From NCBI GenBank assembly GCA_023957125.1, contig JAMLHL010000005.1, forward strand, positions 150,014 to 214,013: a stretch of 64,000 bases of DNA, written 5' to 3'. Source of the DNA: Chitinophagaceae bacterium. GTDB lineage: Bacteria; Bacteroidota; Bacteroidia; Chitinophagales; Chitinophagaceae. A program made the translations under genes and the position numbers. The notes under the pieces were generated by a model that ran no database searches, had not been told where the DNA came from, and worked only from the letters and a program-made list of their open reading frames with translations. Positions 45,069 to 54,286 of this stretch are shown one piece after another. Every line of letters starts with the position of its first letter. The first letter of the stretch is position 1.

Positions 45069-45144
45069 ATTCCGATCGGTGAGGTCATCTAAGGGTAGTG
45101 GGATGTGTGCCGAGGTATATCATGGCGGTGTTTCACCGCCCGCA
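45069..45144. repeat. Degenerate REP-like double palindrome
   Basis: The stretch ATTCCGATCGGTGAG (45069-45083) followed by GGGTAGTG aligns with the block at 225-290, but its first palindrome has decayed. The second palindrome is intact: GGCGGTG, three T, CACCGCC (45124-45140), followed by CGCAACC. It lies between the subtype-C gene and the kelch gene. Confidence 0.55.
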
Positions 45145-45200
45145 ACCAGACTAATGCAGATTTTTAGGCATAAAATAGTATTTTCGTGTACGTTAACAAA

Positions 45201-46226
45201 ATGGTCGGTTTGGCAGGTGTTAAGAAAATAATTTTCAGTATTCTCCTGGCGGTAGCGCCGGGTTGTTGTTTCGTATATGCGCAGGATAGAAATGTCGGTT
45301 GGGTATTGGAGCAGCCGAATGCAGACTGGCAAGCCAGGGACTCGCAGGGAGAAGTGGTTTTCAAAAATAAAATGTGGATATTCGGTGGCTGGTTCAATTC
45401 GTATGATGCGCCGCCGAGAGATGTATGGAGTTCTTCTGATGGAAAAAACTGGAAGCAGGTGAATGCGGAAGCTCCGTGGTTGCACAGTGATCTTGCGATG
45501 TCGGTGAGTTTTAAGAACAGGATGTGGATGATGGGCGGTTGGTACAAAGGCCGGTTGGAAGGGCATTCTGCCAGTAATGAAGTATGGTCGTCAAAGAACG
45601 GTATAAAATGGAAAACCGCAACCAGGGCCGCTTCCTGGTCGCCAAGGGTTGCCGCCGCTACAGTGGTGTTTAAAGGAAAACTGTGGCTGCTGGGTGGAAC
45701 GGAAAACTATTATTTTGGAGATCAGAAAAGCCTGAAGAATGATGTGTGGTTTACCTCTAATGGCAGCGATTGGAAGCTGGCCACCGCAGATGCCGGCTGG
45801 GCGCCAAGAGCCTATCACCAGGCTGCCGTATTAAACGGTAAGATGTACGTTTTTGGTGGCGGCAATTATGTGCCGGAGTATTTCGCCCTGAATGATGTAT
45901 GGAGTTCTGAAGACGGGGTACACTGGACAAAAGTTTGTGATGCGGCGCCCTGGCATGAAAGGATATGGTTTTCCAGTGCGGTATATCGGAACCGGATCTG
46001 GGTGATGGCGGGATGGTCGAACAACCCTTATAAAAACTGGTCGGATGTATGGTATTCAAAGGACGGCAAAGAGTGGAAAAAATATAATTCAGATGTAGTT
46101 TGGAAAGAACGCCATGAATCGTCCGTCTTCGTGTTTAAAGATAAGTTGTGGATTGCAGGAGGTATGACGCCTCCCCTGGTGAACGATGTGTGGTCGTTGC
46201 AATTGCCGGAAGATTGGCAGGATTAA
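45201..46226 (+). CDS. Exported kelch-type six-bladed propeller protein
   Basis: ATG at 45201 (341 residues) gives the better signal peptide (KKIIFSILLAVAPGCCFVYA); a GTG at 45186 would add five residues. Six repeats are visible: VVFKNKMWIFGG, VSFKNRMWMMGG, VVFKGKLWLLGG, AVLNGKMYVFGG, AVYRNRIWVMAG and FVFKDKLWIAGG, each with a DVWSSxDGxxW-type strand. This is the kelch/galactose-oxidase-like propeller. Relatives include sialic-acid mutarotases and sugar-binding proteins. A role in binding or epimerising the locus substrate outside the cytoplasm is likely; the exact reaction is not evident. Confidence 0.78.
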   Translation: MVGLAGVKKIIFSILLAVAPGCCFVYAQDRNVGWVLEQPNADWQARDSQGEVVFKNKMWIFGGWFNSYDAPPRDVWSSSDGKNWKQVNAEAPWLHSDLAMSVSFKNRMWMMGGWYKGRLEGHSASNEVWSSKNGIKWKTATRAASWSPRVAAATVVFKGKLWLLGGTENYYFGDQKSLKNDVWFTSNGSDWKLATADAGWAPRAYHQAAVLNGKMYVFGGGNYVPEYFALNDVWSSEDGVHWTKVCDAAPWHERIWFSSAVYRNRIWVMAGWSNNPYKNWSDVWYSKDGKEWKKYNSDVVWKERHESSVFVFKDKLWIAGGMTPPLVNDVWSLQLPEDWQD

Positions 46227-46265
46227 ATAAATGGCGCACCTGGTTGGCTATTTAAAACGTATATT

Positions 46266-47234
46266 ATGAGTAAACTGTCTCGCAGCAATTCCCGGCGCAG
46301 ATTCCTGGCCCAGACAGGCGTTCTGGCTTTAGGAAGCGTCGTTCCCTTTGACCTTAAGCGGCACAACGAGCCGCTTAAGAAGGAGCCCGTCATTGATATT
46401 CATCAGCATATTCACTATCATGCCCGTACAGACGAGCAGATGATCGCGCACCAGGTAGCGATGGGCGTTAGTTTGTCTGTTTTACTTCCTTCCGGCCGGC
46501 CGGTTAATTCTGCCGCTACCCACCAGGGAGTTTCCAACGGTTTGCAGGCTCAGGTTGGAGGTAATGCGGAAACCTATCTGTTTGCTAAAGAACATAAAAA
46601 AAATTACCGTTTTGGCGCCTGTGCCGTGCCGGATGCGCCGGATGCCGTTTACGAAATAGAAAAATACCTGAAGCTGGGCGCGGTGGTGATCGGTGAGTTG
46701 AAGTTTGGGGTTGAATGTGATGCTCCCGAAATGCATAAAATTTACCAACTGGCGCGGCACTATGACGTGCCCGTACTGATGCATTGGCAGCATGGTATGT
46801 ATAATTACGGTTTCGACCGTTTTTATAAGATCCTGGAGCAATATCCGCGGGTCAACTTTATAGGGCATGCACAAACATGGTGGGCTAATATTGACAAAGA
46901 TCACCGGGATCAATCAGTGTTGTATCCCAAAGGTGCGGTTAGTCCCGGTGGAATAACAGATCGTTACCTGAGTGACTATGCCAATATGTACGGCGATCTG
47001 TCTGCCGGCTCGGGATTAAATGCACTTACCCGTGATCCCGAACACGCGAAATCGTTTCTTGAAAAGCATAAAGATAAATTGGTGTATGGCAGTGATTGTG
47101 CGGATATTTACGGAACGGTTGCCTCAGGCGAATGTTCAGGCGCCGATGATATAAAAGCCATACGGGATTTTTGCAGTAAAGACACACAAAGAAAGCTACT
47201 TTACGAAAACGCGAAAAAGCTATTTAAACTTTAA
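46266..47234 (+). CDS. Tat-exported amidohydrolase-2-family protein
   Basis: 322 residues. It has a Tat signal (SRRRFLAQTGVLALG). The amidohydrolase-2 (metal-dependent TIM-barrel hydrolase) domain begins VIDIHQHIHYH with the HxH metal motif, and has LMHWQHGMYNYG, NFIGHAQTWW and LVYGSDCAD. Members hydrolyse lactones or decarboxylate small acids. Being exported it differs from the cytoplasmic lactonase fragment at 42913. It ends four bases before the second PVC-type propeller. Confidence 0.85.
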   Translation: MSKLSRSNSRRRFLAQTGVLALGSVVPFDLKRHNEPLKKEPVIDIHQHIHYHARTDEQMIAHQVAMGVSLSVLLPSGRPVNSAATHQGVSNGLQAQVGGNAETYLFAKEHKKNYRFGACAVPDAPDAVYEIEKYLKLGAVVIGELKFGVECDAPEMHKIYQLARHYDVPVLMHWQHGMYNYGFDRFYKILEQYPRVNFIGHAQTWWANIDKDHRDQSVLYPKGAVSPGGITDRYLSDYANMYGDLSAGSGLNALTRDPEHAKSFLEKHKDKLVYGSDCADIYGTVASGECSGADDIKAIRDFCSKDTQRKLLYENAKKLFKL

Positions 47235-47238
47235 TACA

Positions 47239-49398
47239 ATGATTAACTTTTTCAGAGATCGGTTAAAAAAAAGTGTACCCGTATTTTTTACCCTGATGGC
47301 AATTATTTTCTTTTTCTCCTGTAAACAGAAGTCCCTGTACCCGGGGCCCTTGTCGCCGGAAGAATCCATCAAAACCTTTCAGCTTGCCGATGGTTTCAAT
47401 GCGGAAATATATGCCGCGGAACCCTTTGTGATAGACCCGGTGGACCTGGAATTTGATGAAGAGGGCAATGCTTATGTGGTAAGCATGCCGGACGCCTATA
47501 AGCCCGACTCGGTGAAAGAAAAAATGGAAGATAAAATTCTTTTGCTGAAAGATATGAATAACGACGGCCGGATTGATTCGGTCATTGTTTTTGCTGACGG
47601 TCTCAGAGAAGCCACCAGTATCCTTCCCTGGAAAGGAGGCTTGTTGGTAGCGGCGGCTCCCAATATTATGTACTTTAAAGATACCGATGGAGATGGTGTT
47701 GCCGATCAAAAGGAAATCTTGTTTACTGGTTTTTTTACCGGTAATGAAGAAGCCCAGATCACCAATCTGCGGTTTGGAATTGATAATTGGATATACGCCA
47801 ATAATAACGGGCAGGCAGGAGAGATCAGTTTTACCCGGAAACCGGACGCTCCCAAAATGCAGATGAGGGGATCTGATCTCCGGTTCAGGCTGGATCGCGA
47901 TGAGTATGAACTGACTACCGGCCCGGGGCAGTTTGGTTTGGCTATGGACGATTGGGGTCACCGTTTTTTCACCAATAATACCATACATATCCGGCAGGTG
48001 GTGGCCCCCAAACGATATCTCGACAGGAATCCTTTTCTGCCGCAAAGTCTGAAGTCGGCCATTTACAATATATCAGACCACGAGCTGGATATGTACCAGA
48101 AATCCGAAACACCCCATTGGAGACAGGTGCGGACAGACCGGCGCAATAAGGAATTCCAGGAAAATCATCTTGATCGTGTGGAGTATGCCAGGGATAAGTT
48201 CACGGGTGCATCCGGAGGTAGTTTTTACGGAGGAGACGCCTATCCGGAGGAGTATTATGGAAATATCTTCACAGGGGATGTTGCCGGCAACCTGGTACAC
48301 CGGGATATTCTTTCCCAATCCGATGATGCGCCTTACATGATCGCAGAAAGAGGCGCGAAAGAAAAAAATCAAGAATTTTTGGCCTCAACGGATTCCTGGT
48401 TCCGTCCTGCTAACTTCTCCGTAGGGCCGGATGGACATCTGTATGTAATTGACATGTATCGCCAGCATATTGAAACCCCCTTATCTATCCCGGAGGACCT
48501 CCAGGCAGACATGGATTTTGATGCAGGAAATTCCATGGGCCGGATCTACAGGATCGTATCCAAAAATGAAAACGGGGCAAAATATGAGAAGCCAAATTTA
48601 AAAGACGCTACATCAGCACAACTGGTGAACACGCTATCGCATAAGAACAAATGGTGGCGGACAACTGCACAAAGGCTCCTGCTTGAAAGACAGGATAAAA
48701 CAGTGATCCCCCAGGTAAAACAATTGTTCAAAGAAAGCGGCGATGCCCGCACCCGGCTGAATGCGTTGTATGTATTGGAGGGGCTGGATGCCCTGGATGC
48801 AGGTATCGTAAAGGAGGCGCTTAAAGATGCTGCTCCGGGCGTAAGAGAAAATGCCGCTATCCTGGCAGAAAGGTTTCCTGCATGCCTCAGTTCGCTGGAA
48901 CAACTTGTTGATGATGCTTCCATAAGGGTTGCGTACCAGGCGGTTTTCAGTTTGGGACAATTCAGGGATAAATCCATACTCAACCCATTGGTGAAAGCAA
49001 CGCTCCGGTACGGACAGAGCAAATGGTTCAGAGCGGCAGTGCTGAGTTCTGAATGGGGGGCTTCCCTGGCGTTATTAGACGCCTTGACAAAAAATGGTTT
49101 TAATACGGGGGACGAAGCCTGGAAGAAAGATTTTTATAAAGAACTGTCGGAAATTGTGGGTGCCCGCAATCAAAAAAACGAGGTTTTGGATCTGTTGCAG
49201 CGCGCCGCATCACCAACCGGACCAGAAGGCGCGGGGGCGGCTATTGTAAAGGGACTGAGTGCAGGTCTGCAAAATGCTATGGATACCAACGAGCAGGCAA
49301 AAGAAAAATTAAAGACAATTGGAGAGGATGCGGGTAAAGATAATGCGAAAGCGCTCGAAGACTTAAAGACCTTATATTCCACGATGAACAAAAAGTAG
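47239..49398 (+). CDS. PVC-type beta-propeller lipoprotein, second copy
   Basis: 719 residues, closely matching the protein at 18522 along its full length. Lipobox in FTLMAIIFFFSC. The start GPLSPEESIKTFQLADGFNA, the DGDGVADQKEILFTG strands and HIETPLSIPEDLQ are the same propeller. The C-terminal third (LVNTLSHKNKWWRTTAQRLL onward) is HEAT-like. There is no CxxCH haem motif. A HiPIP-like lipoprotein is encoded six bases downstream, which could take electrons from this protein; that pairing is inference. Confidence 0.82.
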   Translation: MINFFRDRLKKSVPVFFTLMAIIFFFSCKQKSLYPGPLSPEESIKTFQLADGFNAEIYAAEPFVIDPVDLEFDEEGNAYVVSMPDAYKPDSVKEKMEDKILLLKDMNNDGRIDSVIVFADGLREATSILPWKGGLLVAAAPNIMYFKDTDGDGVADQKEILFTGFFTGNEEAQITNLRFGIDNWIYANNNGQAGEISFTRKPDAPKMQMRGSDLRFRLDRDEYELTTGPGQFGLAMDDWGHRFFTNNTIHIRQVVAPKRYLDRNPFLPQSLKSAIYNISDHELDMYQKSETPHWRQVRTDRRNKEFQENHLDRVEYARDKFTGASGGSFYGGDAYPEEYYGNIFTGDVAGNLVHRDILSQSDDAPYMIAERGAKEKNQEFLASTDSWFRPANFSVGPDGHLYVIDMYRQHIETPLSIPEDLQADMDFDAGNSMGRIYRIVSKNENGAKYEKPNLKDATSAQLVNTLSHKNKWWRTTAQRLLLERQDKTVIPQVKQLFKESGDARTRLNALYVLEGLDALDAGIVKEALKDAAPGVRENAAILAERFPACLSSLEQLVDDASIRVAYQAVFSLGQFRDKSILNPLVKATLRYGQSKWFRAAVLSSEWGASLALLDALTKNGFNTGDEAWKKDFYKELSEIVGARNQKNEVLDLLQRAASPTGPEGAGAAIVKGLSAGLQNAMDTNEQAKEKLKTIGEDAGKDNAKALEDLKTLYSTMNKK

Positions 49399-49403
49399 AA
49401 GCC

Positions 49404-49772
49404 ATGGAAAAGAAAGAATACTCGAGAAGGAAATTCATTCAGCAATGGGCAGGGCCTGGCGCCGCGCTTTTCGGAACGGTGCTTTTACTCAACAGTTGCG
49501 GAAGCAATGGGAAACCGGCAGCAAACGAAGAAAACAGCACGCAATCGGCTGCTGAACCCTGCAATGATTTTACCGGAGTGAGTGCCGAGGAACTGGACAA
49601 ACGCAAAAGGTTTGCCTATACGGATAAATCAGAGGTACCCGGAAATACGTGTGGCAACTGCAGTTTATATATTCCGTGGAAAGATCAGGCTGAATGTGGT
49701 GGCTGCCTGCTTTTCAAAGGCCCGGTAAAGGCGGAGGGGCATTGTACGCAATGGGCAGCAAAGGCCGAATAG
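49404..49772 (+). CDS. High-potential iron-sulfur (HiPIP)-like lipoprotein
   Basis: 122 residues. A Tat-like motif (YSRRKFIQQW) precedes a lipobox (VLLLNSC, Cys32). Cysteines at 83, 86, 98, 101 and 114 (CGNC, CGGC, GHCTQW) give the C-x2-C...C...C spacing of HiPIP 4Fe-4S proteins. Such proteins carry electrons outside the cytoplasm. Tat export fits a cofactor inserted before translocation. It is in an apparent operon with the propeller 6 bases upstream. Confidence 0.78.
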   Translation: MEKKEYSRRKFIQQWAGPGAALFGTVLLLNSCGSNGKPAANEENSTQSAAEPCNDFTGVSAEELDKRKRFAYTDKSEVPGNTCGNCSLYIPWKDQAECGGCLLFKGPVKAEGHCTQWAAKAE

Positions 49773-49921
49773 CGGGGACGAATCATCTTATATTTTCTCT
49801 CAGCGGGAAGGTTATCCGTTAAAAATTAGAACAGTTAAAATATACGGGTAAAACAGAACGTTAATTGTCCGTATCAACACCCCTTTTTGGGTAGATTTGC
49901 AGGCGTTACAGATCTGTTCGC

Positions 49922-51364
49922 ATGAGAAATTGTTTTTTAATTTTTATTGGATTATTGATAGGTTTCCCGGTTTTTGCCCAGGATGGTTACCAGATCAGGG
50001 TAACGCTCAAGCCATTTACCGGAGGCTATTTGTATCTCGGCCATCATTATGGCAGTAAGCAATATATTGTAGATTCCGCGGTCATTAATAATAAAAGTGA
50101 GGTGGTTTTTACAGGGAAGGAAAAGCTGCCGGGGGGCATATATATGGTTATTTACCCCCGGAAGAACGGCTGGTTTGAAATGCTGATAGATAAGCAGCAA
50201 CATTTTTCGGTTGCCGCCGATACTACGGATATCATTGAAAAAACCGTGTATTCGGGTTCTCCGGATAATGATCTTTTCCAAACCTATCAAAAAATCGCCC
50301 GGGAAAAGGGAAAGGCTATTGTGGGTTTGCAAAACAGGCTCAGGACCCATCCTCCCGATTCCGCCGGGATCAAATCGGAGATAGCCTCCCTGAATTTATC
50401 CTTAACGCAATACCGGGAACAGCTCATCAAAGACCACCCCGGGCATTTGCTAACCGCTATTTTTCATGTGCTCCAGGAACCCAAAGTGCCTGATGCCGCC
50501 CGGCAACCGGGAGGAAAGTACGATTCTTCATTTGCCTACCAGTATTACAAGCAACATTATTGGGACGGGGTTTCTTTTACGGACGAACGTTTGGTTCGTA
50601 CCCCGGTTTTCGAAACCAAATTACAACGATATTTCAATAATGTGGTGATACAGCATCCGGATACGTTAAGTAAAGAAGCCGATAAAATCCTGGATGCTTC
50701 CATCAGTAATAAGGAGATGTTCAAATACATCCTGGCAACATTGACAGAAAAGTACATCAATCCGGCTTATATGGGTCAGGATGCTGTATTTGTGAACCTG
50801 TTTGAACGATATTATGCGCCCGGCAAAGCCGATTACTGGATGAATGAAAAATATAAAAAAGCAGTATTTGACCGGGCCTATAGTTTGATGGCTAACCTGA
50901 TCGGTGAAAAAGCGGCGGATATGAATATGGTGGACAGTTCCGGTAAGCCGGCTCCGTTATACAGTATCAAAGCGCCTTATGTTGTTGTTTGCTTTTGGGA
51001 CCCCACCTGCGGGCATTGCCAGAAAGAAGTGCCGAAGCTGGATTCGTTGTATCAACATAAATGGAAGCAGCAAGGCGTAAAAATATATGGTGTAATGACG
51101 GAAGGCGGGAAAGAGGCCTGGCTGAATTTTATTCATGAGCATGGGCTTAAAGGCTGGACGCATGTGTATCAGTTGCCTGCTGTAAAAGAAGCGGAATATG
51201 CGGCCAGTAAGCCGGGGTATAAACAACTTTACGATGTTTATCAAACCCCGGTTCTGTACCTGTTGGACAAAGAAAAGAATATCATTGCAAAAAAGCTGAA
51301 TCATGATCAGTTGGATGAATTGCTGCAAACCAGGATCAGGCAGGAAGAAAAAAACGTAAAGTAA
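49922..51364 (+). CDS. TlpA-like thioredoxin-fold protein with N-terminal DUF4369/DUF5106-type region
   Basis: 480 residues with a signal peptide (FLIFIGLLIGFPVFA). The N-terminal third looks like a DUF4369-type beta-sandwich (KPFTGGYLYLGHHYGSKQYI). The middle is helical. The C-terminal domain is a periplasmic thioredoxin with the redox pair CGHC at about residues 363-366 (WDPTCGHCQKEVPKL) and a cis-Pro in YQTPVLYLL. It probably reduces disulfides of exported proteins. It starts after a 149-base gap and is followed by a folding chaperone gene. Confidence 0.88.
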   Translation: MRNCFLIFIGLLIGFPVFAQDGYQIRVTLKPFTGGYLYLGHHYGSKQYIVDSAVINNKSEVVFTGKEKLPGGIYMVIYPRKNGWFEMLIDKQQHFSVAADTTDIIEKTVYSGSPDNDLFQTYQKIAREKGKAIVGLQNRLRTHPPDSAGIKSEIASLNLSLTQYREQLIKDHPGHLLTAIFHVLQEPKVPDAARQPGGKYDSSFAYQYYKQHYWDGVSFTDERLVRTPVFETKLQRYFNNVVIQHPDTLSKEADKILDASISNKEMFKYILATLTEKYINPAYMGQDAVFVNLFERYYAPGKADYWMNEKYKKAVFDRAYSLMANLIGEKAADMNMVDSSGKPAPLYSIKAPYVVVCFWDPTCGHCQKEVPKLDSLYQHKWKQQGVKIYGVMTEGGKEAWLNFIHEHGLKGWTHVYQLPAVKEAEYAASKPGYKQLYDVYQTPVLYLLDKEKNIIAKKLNHDQLDELLQTRIRQEEKNVK

Positions 51365-51400
51365 CTGCTGATCACCCCGAACGCGATAACCGGTATAGAA

Positions 51401-53332
51401 ATGAAAAAACTACTTTTGCTGAATGTGTTACTGTTGACGGTTTCCTGTTTGCCTGCGCAAACACTTTTTACCTATGGCAGGCATAAGGTGGATAAAGAAG
51501 AATTTTTAAGAGCCTTTGCCAGGAATAATGAGGGAGAATTCGACAAACAATCGGTGAGAGATTATCTTGACCTCTTCATTTCTTTCAAATTAAAAGTGCA
51601 GGCGGCCAAAGATGCCGGGATGGATACGCTGCCGGCTCAGAAAAATGAACTGCTTAATTTTCGCCGGCAGATTGAAGCAGATTATCTGACGGATAAAAAA
51701 ATAATTCAGTCCCTTGCCAGTGAAGCCTTCCGGCGCAGCCTGAAAGACATCCGTATTTCCCATATTTTCATTCCTTTTGATCTTAATCAATCTTCCCTGG
51801 CTGAAAAGGGAGACACTGCCGCCGCGTATGAGCGGATCAGGAATGCCTATGCTGCGTTGAAAAACGGGCAGGATTTTTCCGAAACAGCTTTGAAATATTC
51901 TTTGGATCCTGCGGTGCAGCTCAACCGCGGCGATATAGGTTATATCACTATCTTTTCCCTGCCTTACGAACTGGAGTCCATTGCGTACGCACTTCACGGT
52001 GGCGGATTTTCCGATCCGTATAAAAGTAAAGTTGGATATCATATCTTTAAAAAAACAGGAGAAAGGAAAGCGATAGGTAAGATCAGCGCTGCACAGATAT
52101 TGCTGGCATATGGGCCTTCTTCTACACCGGAGGAAAAACGGGGCCAAAAAAACCTGGCTGATTCTTTATACCGGACGATCCGGCAGGGAGCTGATTTTTT
52201 CACCTTGGCCAAACAATTCAGTTCGGAAAGAAATGCCTACGCAACAGGAGGAATAATGCCCGATTTTGGTGTGGGCAGATATGACCCGGTTTTTGAAAAT
52301 GCGGTTTTCTCTTTACAAAACGATGGAGATATAACTACTCCCTTTGAAACCGGTTTTGGTGTTCATATTGTTAAGCGAATTAAAAGGACACCGGTAGTGA
52401 CTGATAGTACACAGGCGCTGCCCTTGTTGAAGGATGAGGTTATGCAGGACAGCCGGGTGGCCTTCGCCCGCGATCGGTTTGCACAAAATATCATCAGGGA
52501 GGTGAACTACCGGAAACGGTTTTTTAAGGACCCGGTTTTGTGGCAGGTGAGCGACAGCTTTTTATGGCATGATAATTTTATTTCCCGGGAAGATATAACG
52601 GAAGGTACGATTTTATTTTCGTTGGATAACGAGCCGACAACGGTTGCCGACTGGTTGGGTTTTCTCCGGTCGGTAAAAAATAAATATTTACTGCCTTTCC
52701 CTTATGCAGACCTGATGAAGCAGTTTGTTACTGCCACCGCAACTTCCTATTATCAAAATAATCTTGAAAAATACAATCCGGACTTCCGTAGTCAGTTACG
52801 TGATTTTTCCGAAGGCAATTTGTTGTTTGAGATCATGGACCGGGAGATCTGGAGCAAAGCGGCGAAAGACAACAATGGATTACGCTTGTATTATGAACGA
52901 CACAAACAAAAATACGTTTGGGGGCCCGGCGCCGGCGCCATATTTTTTACTACTGCTGACAGGGCAACGGCGGAAGAAGTAAGCGCGAATATTGCCGGCT
53001 ACAGCCGGAGATGGAAGACCCTTGGCGAAAGCAGCTCCGGGAAGATCATAGCGGATTCGGCGCGGTTTGAGCTGGCGCAGATCCCGGGAGCCGGTCAAAA
53101 CCTAACGCCCGGCTTTGTTACTAAGCTCATCACCGACAGCACCAATGGCGCCACCAGTTTCATGTATATTCTGAATGTATATCAACAGCCGGCCCAAAAG
53201 AATTTTGATGAAGCCAGGGGACTGGTGATCAACGATTATCAAAACATGCTTGAAGAAGAATGGGTGAAGCGGTTGAAAAAGAAATACCCGGTAAAGATCA
53301 ATGAAAAAGTGTTGCATACATTGACCCGGTAA
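51401..53332 (+). CDS. Periplasmic peptidyl-prolyl isomerase (SurA/PpiC-like)
   Basis: 643 residues, signal peptide LLLLNVLLLTVSC, with a possible lipobox. Two parvulin-type rotamase domains are visible: about residues 120-215 (RISHIFIPF to GDIGYITIFSLPYELE) and 225-330 (ISAAQILLAYG to GGIMPDFGVGRYDPVFENAV). The C-terminal part is less conserved. Such proteins assist outer-membrane protein folding. The gene lies 37 bases after the thioredoxin-fold gene, forming a protein-quality pair. Confidence 0.9.
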   Translation: MKKLLLLNVLLLTVSCLPAQTLFTYGRHKVDKEEFLRAFARNNEGEFDKQSVRDYLDLFISFKLKVQAAKDAGMDTLPAQKNELLNFRRQIEADYLTDKKIIQSLASEAFRRSLKDIRISHIFIPFDLNQSSLAEKGDTAAAYERIRNAYAALKNGQDFSETALKYSLDPAVQLNRGDIGYITIFSLPYELESIAYALHGGGFSDPYKSKVGYHIFKKTGERKAIGKISAAQILLAYGPSSTPEEKRGQKNLADSLYRTIRQGADFFTLAKQFSSERNAYATGGIMPDFGVGRYDPVFENAVFSLQNDGDITTPFETGFGVHIVKRIKRTPVVTDSTQALPLLKDEVMQDSRVAFARDRFAQNIIREVNYRKRFFKDPVLWQVSDSFLWHDNFISREDITEGTILFSLDNEPTTVADWLGFLRSVKNKYLLPFPYADLMKQFVTATATSYYQNNLEKYNPDFRSQLRDFSEGNLLFEIMDREIWSKAAKDNNGLRLYYERHKQKYVWGPGAGAIFFTTADRATAEEVSANIAGYSRRWKTLGESSSGKIIADSARFELAQIPGAGQNLTPGFVTKLITDSTNGATSFMYILNVYQQPAQKNFDEARGLVINDYQNMLEEEWVKRLKKKYPVKINEKVLHTLTR

Positions 53333-53408
53333 AACAGCGCACTTCCGGACTGCCCGGCTTTTAAGCAACAGTGTGGCCGACAGTTCCCATATTACCCAGT
53401 CTGGTCCC

Positions 53409-53448
53409 GCTGTCCGAAGTCTCGCTGTCCGAAGTCTCCTGACTTCGG
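53409..53448. repeat. Tandem repeat and hairpin left of the RAYT gene
   Basis: The 15-base unit GCTGTCCGAAGTCTC is present twice in a row (53409-53423 and 53424-53438). The second unit then forms a hairpin with GACTTCGG (53441-53448): eight-base arms CCGAAGTC/GACTTCGG. A second hairpin follows at 53465-53479, with CGGGAC, three bases, GTCCCG. Confidence 0.6.
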
Positions 53449-53514
53449 ATTTCCTATGTTCTTCCGGGACTCCGTCCCGCGAAAATATTACTGCTTTAAT
53501 TCGCCTTTAGTTCT

Positions 53515-53562
53515 CCGCAGAGTCTCGACTCCGGGCCATTGTGTGCGAGCCGGACTCTGCGG
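53515..53562. repeat. Inverted repeat, left flank of the RAYT gene
   Basis: Arms CCGCAGAGTC (53515-53524) and GACTCTGCGG (53553-53562) enclose 28 bases. The whole block is close to the reverse complement of 54310-54356 on the other side of the RAYT gene: both share CCGCAGAGTCTC.ACTCCG, then TGTG and GC.GCAG-type ends. It ends seven bases before the RAYT stop codon. Confidence 0.65.
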
Positions 53563-53569
53563 GTCATCG

Positions 53570-54160
53570 TCACCGTCTTCGTTTCGTTAAATCCATATCC
53601 TGCAACAACATGTAGTTGCAGACAGGATACACTCCCTGCTCACCGGCAATATAGTATTTGGCAGAACTGTGTTTATAATCCTCCGGTTGTATTACAAGTG
53701 GCGGATTCCAGCGACATGGATTCAAATGTACATAATGTAATTTTTGTTCAGTAAACTCAACGCTTATACATTCTTTGTGATCAAATGATGGCTCAAATAC
53801 TTCATGATTTTTATTTCGGGATTTATCCGTATGGTTTACCCACTGTTCTAATTGCATTAATATATTTTCATGATTTTGCTGCTTTAATAACTGCACAAGT
53901 TCATAAGCCATAAAGCGTTTACCATTGCCTACAATAGTATTAATAGATTTACCGGTATTTACAAAACCGATTATTGCATGAACATGATTGGGCATTATAG
54001 CGTAACCAACAATATAATGTCCCTGAGACTTTAGATAATCAAACCCGTTGTATACTACATGATAGCTATTGGTAATGGAGAAAAGAGGCAACCACCTGGC
54101 ACAGGTAAATGTGATGAAGTATATGCCGAACGGTTCTGATATTTTTCGACGCACTGGCAT
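53570..54160 (-). CDS. REP-associated tyrosine transposase (RAYT, Y1/HuH family)
   Basis: 196 residues, reverse strand. The N-terminal FGIYFITFTCARWLPLF and the HuH nuclease motif IMPNHVHAIIGF (metal-binding His pair) mark the IS200/IS605-like single-strand transposases. The C-terminal KLHYVHLNPCRW and PEDYKHSSAKYY contain the probable catalytic Tyr. RAYTs cut and join single-stranded DNA at palindromic REP elements rather than moving whole insertion sequences. Matching inverted repeats flank the gene on both sides. It is the only minus-strand gene in the interior of the window. Confidence 0.9.
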   Translation of the reverse strand: MPVRRKISEPFGIYFITFTCARWLPLFSITNSYHVVYNGFDYLKSQGHYIVGYAIMPNHVHAIIGFVNTGKSINTIVGNGKRFMAYELVQLLKQQNHENILMQLEQWVNHTDKSRNKNHEVFEPSFDHKECISVEFTEQKLHYVHLNPCRWNPPLVIQPEDYKHSSAKYYIAGEQGVYPVCNYMLLQDMDLTKRRR

Positions 54161-54195
54161 AGGCGGGTACTAAGATATCCAAATATTACTTCAAA

Positions 54196-54269
54196 ACAAA
54201 TACGCCCACTCTCCGCCTACCGCAGCGTCCAGCCAACACACAGGGCCCGGAGTTGAGACACTGCGGAGA
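54196..54269. repeat. Palindromic repeat unit 1, right flank of RAYT
   Basis: A 74-base unit beginning ACAAATACGCC and ending CTGCGGAGA. It contains CCGCAGCGTCCAGCC and GGAGTTGAGACACTGCGG, whose ends (CCGCAG/CTGCGG) pair. A second, similar unit follows 17 bases later. Both are roughly inverted relative to the block at 53515-53562. Confidence 0.65.
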
Positions 54270-54286
54270 ATCCCCGCAATTCGGAG

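Noticed and set aside
45164..45566. Long reverse-strand frames (127-148 residues) inside the kelch gene
   Set aside because: They are antisense to a clear repeat protein and contain no domain; they arise from its repetitive codons.
47263..48045. 260-residue reverse-strand open frame inside the second propeller gene
   Set aside because: Fully antisense to a well-supported gene, low-complexity composition, no known motif.
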